A DNA stretch of 64,000 nucleotides from Tillus elongatus (GCA_964006375.1 OZ023267.1:37893766-37957765), one strand, 5' to 3'; positions 39,016-51,161 are shown, counted from the stretch's first letter. Notes: a model not told the origin generated them from the sequence alone. Made by a program: numbers and translations.

Positions 39016-39737
39016 TAAATCGATGTTAATATGCAACGTCGGCCTTTTGATTGTTCGATAATTTGAACTAATAAGCTAATTACAGACGTAGATACTTCTT
39101 CTTTGCTTCTCTGGCTTCACAAATGCTAATAACTAACTGACATTCATTCGTTTTTTAAAACAATGTATTTTATTTTATAAAAGTGGCACTGGCGTCTCAA
39201 AATAACATCAAACAGAATCAAATTTGTAATATAACGTTGACAATATTTACGGTACAAAACAAAACATTATAACAGCTTTGAGAGAATTACGTCGTGACCC
39301 TAAAATAAGACGTATATTTGTCAAGGGCAGATGAAAAATGACAATTTCACTTCCTTCCTCCCTGAAATGGTGATATATACACTCAGCATTTCTTTTATTT
39401 ATGTAGCAGGGTGATGACACGGCCAATATTGCGTGGGCTGACCGTTGATATTATTCACGGTTACTGGACACAAACGATCTACAAATTCGCAAGGATCCTG
39501 TTTTTTCCTTTTCTTTCCCTTATATCTGTCATTTCACGCAATTGTAATGTTTCAAAGCAAGGGTTGATTGATTTTTTCTTTGGAAGCTACCGCACACGCT
39601 AACTACCTTCAAGTTGGTTGTTCCTAATTAGATAATTTGTCACGACTTATTAATTATTTTTGTTTGGAAATATATATCAACGATTTTCAGTGGTGGTAAG
39701 CTGTTATTTCTAACAATAGAATAATTGTGTTTCCTAC
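39016..39737. other. Intronic sequence, nothing recognised
   Basis: No repeat end or convincing ORF; the 63-codon ORF at 39411 lacks features. Confidence 0.35.
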
Positions 39738-39910
39738 TCCGACTTCAAAAAAGCAGGAGGCTCTGCGTTCACCTGTGGGTGTTTCTTTTTATGTATGTTC
39801 ACCAATATTTTCGAATTGAGGACCGATTTTGAACAAAATTTGTTTGTTTAAAAAGGTATGTTCGTGAGGTGGTCCCATTTTCACCAAGTCGGGATCTCAT
39901 GATGGGATCT
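39738..39910 (+). repeat. ACCGACTTC-type MITE, left-half copy
   Basis: CCGACTTCAAAAAAGCAGGAGG is followed by GTGGTCCCATTTTCACCAAG. Parallel to the left half of 40553-40748, but the right end is not found. Confidence 0.6.
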
Positions 39911-40552
39911 CTCAAATAAATTGAGTTAAATCCTCTTATAATCTACGTAACTTAAACTTATAATGTAATACAGCAATATAATTATATAATAGCAGTTTTT
40001 TAATACAGTACTCACTCAGATTTACACTAAAAATTGAAATAAATAAACTCAAAAAGAATAGATTAAAGTGACTTCACAATAGGAACTAAAAAGTGAAAAT
40101 AACTGGATTACAGGTTTAATTGCAAAGACAAAAATTAGTTTAGATGAAATATTTTTATATACGCTACCTACTTGTCTGTCTAAAGTGGGTGCCAAACCCG
40201 AAACACAATAATACTTGGCGGCATAAACAGCTTAATTAATAACGGAGTATAATTATAATGAAATATTAAAATATGTTGTAAATGATAAAGGACTAACCCA
40301 GGCTCGCGCATTCCGTCGCGTGCGCGAATAAACTTGCGATGTGGCGAGAGTGGATCTAGCCTATTTATCTACTACCGAATTGGCTCGGCACCGACTTTAA
40401 ACAAATAAGTAGGTGGCATATATAATATTATTTCATTTAAGTTGATGAATGTCTTTTCAAATAACCTTGTAGTCCAGCTATTTTTCGCTTTTCAGTGCCT
40501 ATTTTAAAGTCGGTTTAATTTTTTTAACGTTTGTTTATAGGCCCTAGTTTTT

Positions 40553-40748
40553 CACCGACTTCAAAAAAGGAGGAGGTTCTCAATTTGACTGTATTTTTTT
40601 ATGTGTGTCACTTCATAACTTTTTTCTAGTTAAACCGATTTTGATTATTTCTTTTTTATTTGAAGCTTGGTGCCTCTCATGTGGTCTCAGATAAATTCGA
40701 TCAATACCTGGCCAGTAGTTTTTGAGTTATCCTTAATGAACTCGGTTT
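40553..40748 (+). mobile_element. Short MITE with ACCGACTTC termini (196 bp)
   Basis: Left end CACCGACTTCAAAAAAGG and, inverted right end, AACCGAGTTCATTAAGG match at most positions. The interior (AACCGATTTTGATTA, CTGGCCAGTAGTTTTTGAG) recurs in part at 28928-29062. Confidence 0.65.
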
Positions 40749-41209
40749 GCTTTTTTTTTAAATTTTGTTTAAACGCCTAGGGTTCATGACGGAGACAACA
40801 GAAAACTGAGTATACGTAAATTTATTTTTTGGAATACTAATATCATTATCACAATCTAAAGGCTTGTCACATTTTTGTCGCAACCATACATATATACCGC
40901 TTGGAGCTCTTTTGTTTTATTCTAGCTTTGGCACCATCAATTATGTCGGGCTATCTAGAAGTTTTAACTACGGTATCCATCTTCCCTTTTTGCAAGTACA
41001 TGTTCTTTAAATATTGACAGATTCTGTTTTGTACTTTGTTGGAAAATAGACATTATTATTATTATTATTTCTGACGTTTGCAGGTTTAGATCTCCTTCAG
41101 ATCGAGCAAAACAATCCGTCTCTGAGGCAAGCTGTTTTTTAAATTAATATTACTAATATTCTGTATTTTAAGGCTAGGCGTCATGGTACTCTAAACAACC
41201 ACTATTGAC

Positions 41210-41940
41210 ATGAACCTTATTGGTGAAAATTATTTGGATTTTCTTCTCGACGACTTTATTCCTGAACTCATAACTTTATATCCGGATAAAGAGGAAAGTG
41301 ATCTTCCGAGATATGACATTTTCTTTTAACGCGATGGTGCACCTCCCCATTATGCAACACCTGTCCGTGCTCATTTAGATGTGGTGTTCCCGAATCGCTG
41401 GATAGGGAGAAGGGGGCTGATTGAGTGGCCAGCTAGATCGCCAGATTTAACACCCCTAGATTACTTCTTGTGGAGCTACTTAAAAAGCAAGTTATACGTT
41501 AATAGACCGGAGGATTCGTCAAGAGATACATCGTATACCTCTTGAGCTTATTGAAAATGTTCAAAAAGAAATTATTAATCGTCTTGGCTACTGTCAGGCA
41601 GCCAACGATGCACAATTTGAACATTTTTTAGATAATTTTAATAATTAAATTAAGTATTTTGCAATTTAAAATCGTTTTTCTTCATTTTTTTTGTGTGTCT
41701 AATCTACATACTCACGCTAATGTAATCATGGTCGAAATGGGGGTTTGCCATTTAAAAAAATTGTTGGTGACGTCATATCTCGAACAACGATGACGTCACA
41801 AATATGGGTCGTATGTCAAAAAGTGTCTTTGTCTAAAACAAAATCGACGTGTCAGAGGATTTTTTCGAAAACTCTCAGTTTCAGAAATAATTAATTTATT
41901 CGTTACTTTTCGAAAGCACTGTATAGGGTTGATTTCTATG
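41210..41940 (+). pseudogene. Mariner-like transposase C-terminal half (DD41D-like)
   Basis: Reads ENYLDFLLDDFIPEL, a stop, then RDGAPPHYATPVRAHL (second Asp) and NRWIGRRGLIEWPARSP. Then comes DLTPLDYFLW (third Asp, 41 residues after the second). After one frameshift near 41515 the tail ends at a stop near 41647: RIPLELIENVQKEIINRLG. The first catalytic block and the N-terminus are missing. About 290 bp of noncoding sequence follow, with no left partner for a terminal repeat. It is closest to the transposase at 18020-18900. Confidence 0.78.
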
Positions 41941-42081
41941 TGCCTGCTAGACCTTTAAGAAGTACAGGTTTGTTTTTGATTAGACATACGTGAGGAAACA
42001 TGTTACTTAAATCACCAATTTATATTATGCTAAGGCTGGGAAATGTTATACACAACCATCTTGACCTACATTAAACTAATA

Positions 42082-42899
42082 CAGGGCTTTCATTAATTCC
42101 CGAACCCCACGTGACCGGATTCTGTCTCTCTCTTAGTGGAATATGGTTTTATGAGTTGGTAGTCAAAAAGTAACCAACAAAACCACTAAACTAGGGACCC
42201 TAAAGTTACTAAATCAATTGACATTTGACAGTTCAGTCCATTGGCGCTCAATTTTCTTTTCACGGTTATTTTGTATGTATATTGTGCATTTTCCAAGTTC
42301 GATCAGTGTTTGCCTTCTTCAAATAATTTTATATCTATTGGACAATAAAAATAAACAGTTTTCATCAAAACTTAGCATTTTCATTGCGTTTTTACGTAAG
42401 TTAAAAGTGTACGTATGTTAAGGTTATGTTGTTGACGATATTTGACATCGCACGGAATGAAGCCCTACCAAATCTGTTCGTCGGTAATCTGCCCAAACAG
42501 GTACATATTTGTTACATGTTACAGAATACACATTCCTAAAACCGTAAATTAGAAGTATTAATAATCGGATCTCAATTTGTTTACGTACATTACAAAATTT
42601 TGATATATCTACAAAATAAAAGTAATATTTTATTATGTTTTTAATGTATTTTTTTAACAATAAATAACAGTAAACCATACATGAACAGACTTGCTGTTAA
42701 AAATACTAAATAATAAATACATTTAAGAGATTTACTGTTTCACCTTATTATAATTTTTATATTTTTTATAAAACCCCAAAGGAAATATGAGACAACACTG
42801 GCATCTTAGGGATTTCATTAATTTAGGTTGTACAACCGTGTATGCCGGGTTGCCTAACTTTAGCGGTCACGTGGGGTTCGGGAATTAATGAAAGCCCTG
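42082..42899. mobile_element. Young MITE with 36-bp perfect TIRs (818 bp)
   Basis: The left terminus CAGGGCTTTCATTAATTCCC extends to a 36-bp repeat that is perfectly inverted at 42864-42899. TA duplications flank it (42080-42081 and 42900-42901), and the right flank is the start of a (TA)n tract. No transposase. The 67- and 84-codon ORFs inside show no family features. Perfect termini suggest recent activity, driven in trans by a Tc1/mariner enzyme. Confidence 0.9.

Positions 42900-42901
<2 letters not shown>

Positions 42902-42973
<72 letters not shown>
42902..42973. repeat. (TA)n tract bordering the MITE
   Basis: TA run that supplied the insertion dinucleotide for the 42082 element. Confidence 0.92.
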
Positions 42974-42975
<2 letters not shown>

Positions 42976-43294
42976 AAAGATTTATAACCGAATACCTAGA
43001 CCTATTTATTAGAATTTGTGCATGATATGTACCCTCCTATTTAGTATTCGTCATCAGAAAGCAAGTTATTTGAATTAAATGTTTTCATCCGTTATCTTAT
43101 AATTTAATCTTTCATAGTCATCAATTCCTTATTTTAAGGATTTATATAAACTCATTTACTAGATCTTATACTTATTAAGTTGGCACTAAGACTTGTCCTG
43201 TCTAATAGTTGCCCTATTATTGGGTTTGCACCTGTTGGGGTGTATTTTTACAATAAATAAATAAGACTTTGTTTCATGATAATCTTTATTGCAG

Positions 43295-43482
43295 GTTTGG
43301 TTTAGCAACAGAAGAGCTAAATGGCGTCGCGAAGAGAAGCTTCGAAATCAACGAAGGGCTGTAGATCAGGTGGGCACTGTAAGTCCACCATCTTCTGCAG
43401 GTCGTTTACCCATCAATTCAGGCTTCAACTCCATGTATTCGTCTATACCACAACCGATTGCTACAATGGCAGATAGTTATAG
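43295..43482 (+). CDS. toy: toy (Pax6) exon: homeodomain end and start of C-terminal domain
   Basis: Begins in phase 0 after TTATTGCAG with [15 protein letters not shown], recognition helix 3 of the homeodomain. Ser at homeodomain position 50 is diagnostic of Pax-type homeodomains. The linker [16 protein letters not shown] and a block conserved in Pax6 proteins, [20 protein letters not shown], follow. It ends two bases into a Ser codon at GTGAGA. The Ser/Pro-rich linker is short compared with Drosophila toy as I recall it. Clean frame and good splice signals, 21.8 kb downstream of the previous exon. Confidence 0.95.
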
Positions 43483-44070
43483 GTGAGAAAAATAAAAACA
43501 TACTTTTAGCTTAACCGATTATTAGTATCCTTCACACACACAAAATACGCTGCCAACCAATTTATCGTGTCAGTAGCTAATGAAAATGATTGCCTATACA
43601 TATATAAAATACCATCAGTTGTTACGTAAGATGTATTTGGCAATTTCCTCATTGCTTTTTACATGCATACTTTATTTAATAAAGTTGAAATCAAATAATT
43701 TATCATCTAACAGCATGGGCCAGCATTGCATTCCGACTGTGCGGGTAACATTTTAAACAATGCGTCCTGTCCATCACAGTCATCATGCGAGTTATCTTGT
43801 GGAATTTAAAAGAATCACCGGTAGCCGATGGTGAGTTTTTTCTCATTAGAAAGCCATATATGAATTCAAGGACGTTTCATGTTACACGGAACTACATCTT
43901 AATATTTTGATCTCTTTTGTACGACTGGATACATTTTTATTTATCTACTACCGAAACGAGATTATTGTTTGAACAAATAGACTTAAGTTATATTGAAATT
44001 ATGTATAAGCAAGCAAGATTAGTATATTTAATATTTCAAAAATAATTCGTGGCTGATAATAAAATTTATT
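43483..44070. other. Start of the 8.5-kb toy intron, nothing recognised
   Basis: AT-rich sequence with TAATTAAA-like sites; no ORF or repeat end. Confidence 0.4.
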
Positions 44071-44071
44071 A

Positions 44072-44185
44072 TTAGTGAACTTTTTCTAAAAAAATTCACT
44101 AATAAGGAGATCCCGACTTTTTAATTTTCAAAAAAATTCTTCAAATTAGCGCACACTAGGACATCTAGAACCCATCTCAAGGGGC

Positions 44186-44271
<86 letters not shown>

Positions 44272-44460
44272 GTATATGTATATGTATATGTATCACACCG
44301 ACACCGATAACTCAAAAAATAATGGGCCGGCTTGTGATTAAATTTGGTATGTACCTTCCCTTTGCAAGTAGCTTGGATAAGTTTGTTAGCCAGGAAAACC
44401 GGTTAGGTTTTGGTGTGACACACACACACACACACGCACACACAAATCTCGTAAAAACCG
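44072..44460 (-). mobile_element. HINE-like fragment with hairpin end and (TA)n
   Basis: Hairpin end at 44072-44102 (TTAGTGAA ... TTCACTAA), arm with GCGCACACTAGGACATC, (TA)n with TATG expansion (44188-44291), CACCGATAACTC arm and GGCTTG/AGCTTGGATAAG block. It stops near an ACACAC stretch. T1 end missing. Confidence 0.75.
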
Positions 44461-44967
44461 GATTTTGTTATATCAGAACTAAGAAGTAACTACAAAAACA
44501 TGTAGGTATGTACATACCTATATCTAAGTGTACAAACCGGACTACTAACCTATACCCCTTTCCATCGATATAGAAACTCAACTGTAACACTCTAGTTTGG
44601 ATGAAAAATTCTATTCGCATAAAAAAATCACATCACTCTATATACTGTACATTATTACTTAACCTAACTTTATACACATCATAAGAATTGGTCAGTGACT
44701 TTCATTTACTTTGTCGCTGTTTGTTTTCGTTTCTTTTCCAAAAAGTTTTCTATGAAAGTTAATAAACTTAGCTCATTCTCGAAGTTTGACGCCATCCTTA
44801 AAATATTCTAAGCCTCCCGGCGGAATATATGGCATCTTGTAGTGAAAAGTTGGTGCATTCTGGACTTTCAGATTTGTTGTTAGAATCGTAATCTTTTATC
44901 GCTTATTGGGTAGTGTTCAAATTTGAAGCTTCAATTATCTCGGACTCTATTGGAAAACCTGAAGTTG

Positions 44968-45615
44968 TCACAGAATGATGTTCCGGTGATCCATCGCATC
45001 CGACACTTTCATAATCATGGCACATTCGCTCAGAGTAATGTCGACTTCTTCGTCAGCAATAACATGTTTCGAAACGCTTAAATTAACGCTTTCATTTCTA
45101 TGCTCAAAATGGAAACCAGCATGGCTGAAACAATTTTGCACCGTTTTTTGTGAGACATTTTTCCATCCACAATCAAGGAGACGAACAGCCTCGAGGACAT
45201 GTACCGAAAATTGACCCTCATTCTTGTCCATATTGTCAATTATTTTTGTGACGAGTTGTCTCCTGTAATTACATTCAGAGAGATGATAATTCCCTGATCT
45301 AAAGGCTGCTGTACAGAGATGGTATAAGGTGTCAGAAAAACTAGTTTGATGTTCTTCAAACTTGTCAATTGTGGATGTACCGCACAATTATCCACCACGA
45401 GCAAAATTTTGCAATTTTTTTCCAGTTTTCTATCCCATTCTTCTACTTCAGTTTAAAAAATATCGCCAGTCACCCATGATTTTTTATTAGCAACATATTT
45501 CACCAAAAAACTCTTTACATTTTTAAAACATCCTAGTTTTTTGCTTTGCCAGTGACCAATAATCATCGAAACTCAGAACCATCATAATTTACGCAAACTA
45601 GTACAGTCAGTCGCT
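44968..45615 (-). pseudogene. Tigger/pogo-type transposase remnant
   Basis: Read on the - strand from about 45615: ERLTVLVCVNYDGSE (strand next to the first Asp), then frameshifted pieces matching GKSKKPRCFKNVKSF and VANKKSWVTGDIF. Next comes LLVVDNCAVHPQL (second Asp), and a 139-codon open tail (44968-45387) with YRRQLVTKIIDNMDKNE and WKNVSQKTVQNCFSHAGF. These fit the DDE domain and C-terminal tail of pogo-superfamily (Tigger, Jerky-like) transposases. Several frameshifts and stops make it dead. It abuts a Ty3/gypsy remnant at about 45617. Confidence 0.85.
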
Positions 45616-45616
45616 C

Positions 45617-47032
45617 TTGGAAGAGACGAAGAAGCCAAAGAAGAAATGAGAAAAAGAGATGAAGAGGCCAGATGAAGAGACGAAGAAGCCAAAGAAGAAA
45701 CGCAGTAGGCGCTAAGGGATGGCGAGATACGAAAACTTGAACGATGCATTGGCACATTCATTAGAATTGGAAGCTGCCAACCAGCCTCTAAAGGGAATGT
45801 GAAAGTTCGCAGTCTCCAAGTCCAAGAAGAAAATAAAAAAGATTTATCCAAGATCATGCAGCTACTAGAGAAAATAGCAGAACAACTAAGGGCGACGTTT
45901 CATGGACACCCAATAAGAGCTCACCGTCCAAAAGCCTTGCGCTGCTGGAACTGTGGCAAGGTGGGACATATAAGAGGCGAATGTTGGGCTCTCAGATCAC
46001 GCGCAATGGAAAAAGTAAAGCTAAGGCCGGTAACCATTTCTCAGGTTAGCGATTCTGGCAGCGCTCTCGTTGTAGACGGATACGTAAGCGGTAATAAGAC
46101 CCAGATGGTGGTCGAAACAGGCGCACCTAGGACAATTATTCGCCGCAACATGGTTCCACGAAGGCGAGTAAGAGAGCCAGACAGTGTCCAAAGTAAATGC
46201 AGCCGGTGGCGATCGGATCCAGGTATTTGACGAAACTGACGTCGAGCTGCAAATTGGGACATGGAAGGGAAAGCAGAGAGCCATAGTCGCCGCCATATCA
46301 GACCCGATTATAATTGGCTTGGACGTACTTTAGAGTCAGTGCGCTAGACTTGATCTTGATACTAACATCCTGACTATCGTCAGTGAAGAAATAATAATGT
46401 CGCCTGGCAGTAACCTGGTAGTGCGGAAAATCGCCATAGAGGAAAACAGCAACGTCTGCCGTGAAAGTGCCATTCCAGTGAAGAGAGCTATGAGAGGAAG
46501 AGACGACTCAGTTACTCATCCAGAAGCAAGTGGAGAAGAAATTATGAGAGAAGTACAAGACGAAGGGTGTAAAGGCCATGTAAATGTGAAGCCAACCCAG
46601 AAAAAGGTCAGTGAATACATTTGTTGGAACAGAGTCGGTGCCGACAGGGTGAATAGGGCCCGCCAAGAACTTCTCTTGAAGAAAGCTTTGACATATTGGC
46701 AATAAGGACAACCATCAACTTTGCTGTCGAAATGCATATACGAATAGAAAGCGACCGCATGAAGACCCGTTATGACGTGCGAGCTAATTCAGCTGGTTTT
46801 GATAAAGGAGATCGTGTGTGGTTCTACAATCCAGTACGACGCAAGGGACGGTCACCGAAACTACAGAAATTATGAGAAGGTCCTTATAAGGTGGTCAAAA
46901 GGATCAATAACGTTGTCTATCGAATTCAGGGCAGCCCGAAGAGCACGATGAAGGTGGTCCATATGCACAGACTTACACCATACCAAGAAATGCCAGAATT
47001 CGATCGGGACGATTAAATATAAGAGGGGGCAG
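45617..47032 (+). pseudogene. Ty3/gypsy retrotransposon remnant (Gag, protease, integrase tail)
   Basis: Order on the + strand: charged coiled-coil repeats (RDEEAKEE, twice, with stops) from the Gag C-terminus, then the CCHC knuckle CWNCGKVGHIRGEC near 45950. An aspartic-protease segment follows, where the DTGA motif reads VVETGAPRT (Asp to Glu). After a frameshift comes the flap-end motif IIIGLDVL near 46310, and a 102-codon open stretch to 46705. Reverse transcriptase, RNase H and integrase core are absent. The frame resumes with the integrase C-terminal GPY/F-type domain (VWFYNP, EGPYKVVKRINNVVYRIQ), interrupted by one stop and ending at 47016. A purine tract AAGAGGGGGCAG precedes the LTR. 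It is an internally deleted, inactive copy. Confidence 0.85.
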
Positions 47033-47300
47033 TGTCACATTTGTCTATGATAATTAATAGGAATTTTGTTACTTCTATGGTAGTGTGTTGGTAACAACGA
47101 ACACCCTGGAATGATATTTCTGAAAGCGACCAGAAGTGACAGGTGTAGAAAAGTGTAGAAGATCTAGAATCTCTATGGAGAGTATGGGTCTACTTATTAT
47201 AGTTACTACGTTGCCACAACCGTCAAGAGAATAGAACTAATAAATTCGTTCAAACGTTCAGTGCAGTAGTATGTATGCAGAAGCAGAAATAACTGTCACA
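47033..47300 (+). mobile_element. 3' LTR of the Ty3/gypsy remnant (probable)
   Basis: Begins TGTCACATTTG immediately after the polypurine tract and probably ends in a TGTCACA at 47294-47300, giving matching TG...CA ends. No 5' LTR is in the window, so the right boundary is an estimate. Confidence 0.55.
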
Positions 47301-47391
47301 GATTGCTTATTCTATTAAGACAAATAACTGTCACAGATTGCTTATTCTATTATGACAAATAACTGTCACAGATTGCTTATTCTATTATGAC
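47287..47391 (+). repeat. Three tandem copies of a 35-bp unit
   Basis: Units at 47287, 47322 and 47357 (AAATAACTGTCACAGATTGC...) differ at one position. The array overlaps the probable LTR end. Confidence 0.95.
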
Positions 47392-48680
47392 CAATTCTTA
47401 TTTATCTCTTAATGTGCCAATACAATAAGAACGCTGAAATAAGAACGCTCAGAAGGTTTAATATCCGGAAATGTTTATGCTAAGGTCCTAAATTTTAATT
47501 TCATCTATCTTTTCACACTTGATCTCATTCGAGATTGCATGGGCGGCACGGCAGCTAGGAACAATACAAATATTTCTTCAGAAAGAAAACTACTATTCTG
47601 CATACTTCACTTACAGTTTATTATTACAAAACTTATGAAAATTCGCAATTATAACACACTAGCTGCATCCCGACTTTTCATTAATTATAGTTTTTATTAT
47701 TTTACTCACAGTGACATTTCTCTTACAAATGAAGCTATCAAAATATATACTCTATAGGAAAGTCAATTAGGACCTGATTCAAAAATATTGTTCAAAAAGT
47801 AATTAGAAAGAAATGTGCAAAGTAATTATAGTTTTTGAAGGAATTTGATTAAATTGAAGAATGTTATTTGGATTTAAGTGAAGATTAAGGTTTGTTTGAA
47901 TTCTAGATACGTTGGTAAATGTGGGAATTTCTAAAAAAGCAAAATTGAGATGAAAAATTAATATGTGATTTAAAAAGATATTGTGACAGCACGACTTTTA
48001 GAAGAGGATGCTTCAGAAAATTATGTCAACAGAAGCGCAAGCATAGCTCTTTTGTAAGGCTTGTTGTATCACTTTAACCAGAAATTAATAAATATCAATC
48101 AGTAAAGAATATACAGGACTGGATGTTATTATGACATTCATTCTTTTCGTAAGTAATAAGAACTTCAAAACAAATATCCAGTAATGTTTATAGGGAGATA
48201 GAATAAATTCTTTAAATGTTATAATCTATGGTTTTTAGTAAGTAGGCTAGGTACAGTACAAAAACCAACAGCTTGGTATATCAGCCCACTAGAATTAAAC
48301 CTCAAGTAAAAAATAATTATTAAAAAACTGACATACCATCCGAAAAATTAATAATAATAATTTAATTGATTTAAAATCCAAAATTATCTACTTTCTCCAA
48401 GAGGTGTAACGAGCTCCGTATTACGTATTTTGTATACAAAAACATGCACGAAGTAGAGGTTCTTTAACACTTGTTTTTTTTTTAAATTTGTCACATACAT
48501 TGTTTCTTCCTACAGCTTTTTTAAAAGCGACTCCTCTTCTTCTATGTAAATATTAAAAAACAATTCTTAGTGATGACCAAGAGTTCCCTACTACAGAGCT
48601 AGCTCGGTTACCCAGATTGGACTTAGAATTTTTCATGGTACGTTCTAGCTCTTCAACGTGACTCCAGTAGCACGTTGAAC
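47392..48680. other. Intronic sequence with one worn T1 end
   Basis: An inverted T1 end lies at 47637-47675 (CACACTAGCTGCATCC). Otherwise AT-rich without recognised content. Confidence 0.4.
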
Positions 48681-48985
48681 ACTCTTTACCAACATATCAC
48701 ATCCTCATATATGAATATCTATGTAAGCGACAGCGCCCTGTGTAAACGTTGGCAGTTGGACTCCCTGCCGTTCGCCCTCGGTAAGTGGCTGGATTTCGGT
48801 TGTCCAGAGAGACAGGAGACAGGCTAATCCTCTGGCGGGCCGCTGACATGACGTGACCGCTGCAACCATGTCACGTCCTCTTCATTCCGGCAGACACCTC
48901 TCTGTTTATGCGCCTCTCTCAGATACAGGAGGTTGATGGAAGTAGGCTGTCGGCCCATCACACAGATCTATTGTCCATATATTAA
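48681..48985. other. GC-rich unique block, candidate conserved noncoding element
   Basis: About 300 bases of distinctly higher GC (GCCGTTCGCCCTCG, GGCGGGCCGCTGACATGACG) with no repeat-family sequence and no sustained ORF, inside the toy intron. Enhancer function is inferred from composition and position only. Confidence 0.4.
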
Positions 48986-49249
48986 CTATCATTTAATATG
49001 TAAATCTGGTACAGCTTTAATAACCAGTAGCCAGTTGATCGGATTCCATTATATCATGATCTCTGATTACCGTACAAAGATATCGTGAGGTCGGTAACAC
49101 ATAAATTAACTTTTTTTAAATCTATTATAATTAAAGCTTTGATTTACGAATATTGAATATTTCCTTTGTCATAAATTTTCTTAAGTTTGTGCTGTGCTCC
49201 CTGCGAAGGTGTTACTTTGTTTGAAAATATCTTAAATACTAAAAAAACT

Positions 49250-49290
49250 GGACGCAACAAATGCATTATGTTGCCGAATTTTCATAGAAA
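49250..49290 (+). repeat. Solo HINE-like T1 end
   Basis: GGACGCAACAAATGCATTATG followed by GCCGAATTTTCAT; mutated copy without an identifiable partner. Confidence 0.6.
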
Positions 49291-49480
49291 TTATCTAAAC
49301 TTTTTTACGAAAATTATATAATCTAGTATATACAGGTTAAATTTGATCACCTGTACCAGTCGTTTATAAGCCTACTGGGTGCTCCAAAGGAAAAAATAAG
49401 ATATGTTTGTATAATCAAATCGGGTATGCTCTATCCTTTTTTTGTTTATATTTCAACAACACATGACGAGGACTTACAGC

Positions 49481-50180
49481 CTAAATACTATCGTACCGTG
49501 AGTGTCGACAAGGAGGAAAGAGGCAACTTGTTAATTCTGGACTTGAAGGTTCGGAGGAGAAGGAAAAACATGTTTCCACGACTTGGAAGGCATCGAGACA
49601 AGATGTTTTAAGTCTGCTAACCTGGACAGTAAAAGGGTGCATTCGCTCTGTTCCCCTGGTAGATCTGTTAGGGGCAGCAGGTGGAGGAACTATGGAAGAA
49701 AGCTCCTTTGAGCAGTGCCCGTGCAGATATCTATAAAAGAGAGAGAGGTCACCAAGGGCACGTCGGAAGGCTAAGGATGTCAGCCTTTGGGTGAGGGTGG
49801 GGTCACCGATCAGACGTATAGCTCTCTTCTGAATGGAGTCCAGGATAGCGAGTGTAGAAGCGGCAGCGGCACCCCAGATGTGGGAGCAGTATTCGAAGTT
49901 TGGCCTTATTTGTGAAGTATATAAGGTATAGAGATTAGCTGGTGAAAAGTATTTGCGAGCCCGGAAGAGGAAACCTAATTTCTTAGCAGCCGCTTCTGCA
50001 ATTGATGTGACATGTTGGTGCCAATTGAGATTTCGAACCACAAAAATGCCAACAAGTGAAAAGGACTCATCACTTTAAATAACTTGGTTGTTATTTGTGA
50101 TGGGTCTAGGGCTGGTGTATCACTTATGAGGTAGAAAGAAAGACTGAGATTTGGTAGGGTTGAATTGTACAAGATTTCTA
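49481..50180 (-). pseudogene. Non-LTR retrotransposon reverse transcriptase C-terminal fragment
   Basis: A 186-codon - strand ORF (49481-50041) reads NLNWHQHVTSIAEAAAKKLG, YTLYTSQIRPNFEYCSHIWG, DSIQKRAIRLIGDP and LGDLSLFYRYLHGHCSKEL. This is the thumb/connection segment after the RT catalytic core in jockey-like elements. Frame-shifted upstream sequence to about 50180 continues the match. The catalytic YADD region is not present. The copy is 5'-truncated and lies opposite to toy. Confidence 0.8.
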
Positions 50181-50442
50181 CTTCTCCAGGCTAATATTTT
50201 TTTGGAGATTCATGGAGACAGAACCCTCCATGAGTCTGCGATCGATTGGTGATAGATTCAAGTTCCCAAACAAATCGGAAATGCGTCGTCCTGACCCACA
50301 TATTGGATTTTTAAATGAAACATTGTCTTTTTTATTGCAGTTTTAGTAGTTGTAAAAAAAATTGAAACTTTTATTCAAACCACTCTACCGACAGATGTCA
50401 CCATTAACATTGAAAATTAATTTTAACTATTCTCAATATAAA

Positions 50443-50718
50443 TCAGACCGAACGACAAGGACTAGCTGTTGTATGTGGAGGGAATGGTTGGCAGAAAATG
50501 TAAGCATGCATAATGCCGATAGCACGCAAGATTTCTACGCCACCAAACGACTGGAAGGCTTCCTGAATTCGCACCTTCATACCATTTTTTGTTGTTGGTT
50601 GATGTCTGTAAACATTGTTTTTGATCCGGCCCCAAAGAAAAAAACGAGGGGTGTCAAGTACAGGCACGTATCTTCCGATCCATCGTCCAGGGTACAGGTT
50701 ATCGACGACGATTGCCAA
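50443..50718 (-). pseudogene. IS630/mariner-like transposase C-terminal fragment
   Basis: On the - strand YPGRWIGRYVPVLDTPRFFL and WGRIKNNVYRHQPTTKNGMK, followed by IQEAFQSF and VEILRAIGIMHAYIF, match the stretch around and after the last catalytic residue in this superfamily. Relatives read TPLDFFLWG; here it reads DTPRFFLWG. The + strand ORF over the same bases (50362-50739) is a shadow. Confidence 0.65.
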
Positions 50719-51063
50719 TATATAAGAAAAGTGGCATGAAAATTAAGTACAATCGCGTTTGAAGTAGAAACTTAAGGCCTTGTAAAACTTTTTACCACTA
50801 TCCTTTATATAATCCGCATTTGTTTGATTTGTTTGATAATCTGTGTTTAGATATCTCCAATTTTAACGTTCCAAATCTCGACAGTGATGTTTTAAGCAGA
50901 GAAATTATAAAGTTTTCAAAGTAATTTTTCTGGTACTTCTTGAACTTTTGCGCCAAGAAAACTTAATCTTTGTCTATAATATCTAATACATTTTGTTAAC
51001 CACGCAAGATATTTCAGTCTTGTGCGTTTCTTGGACTACCAATCACCCAAAATGTTTTAAACG

Positions 51064-51066
<3 letters not shown>

Positions 51067-51161
<95 letters not shown>

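Noticed and set aside
45563..45857. - strand ORFs with hydrophobic Leu/Ser repeats
   Set aside because: Antisense of the charged Gag coiled-coil repeats (RDEEAKEE) of the Ty3/gypsy remnant.
47287..47391. CRISPR-like array
   Set aside because: Three contiguous 35-bp repeats without spacers, at a retrotransposon LTR end in a eukaryotic genome.
50362..50739. 125-codon + strand ORF
   Set aside because: The opposite strand carries the recognisable transposase residues, so this is a shadow.
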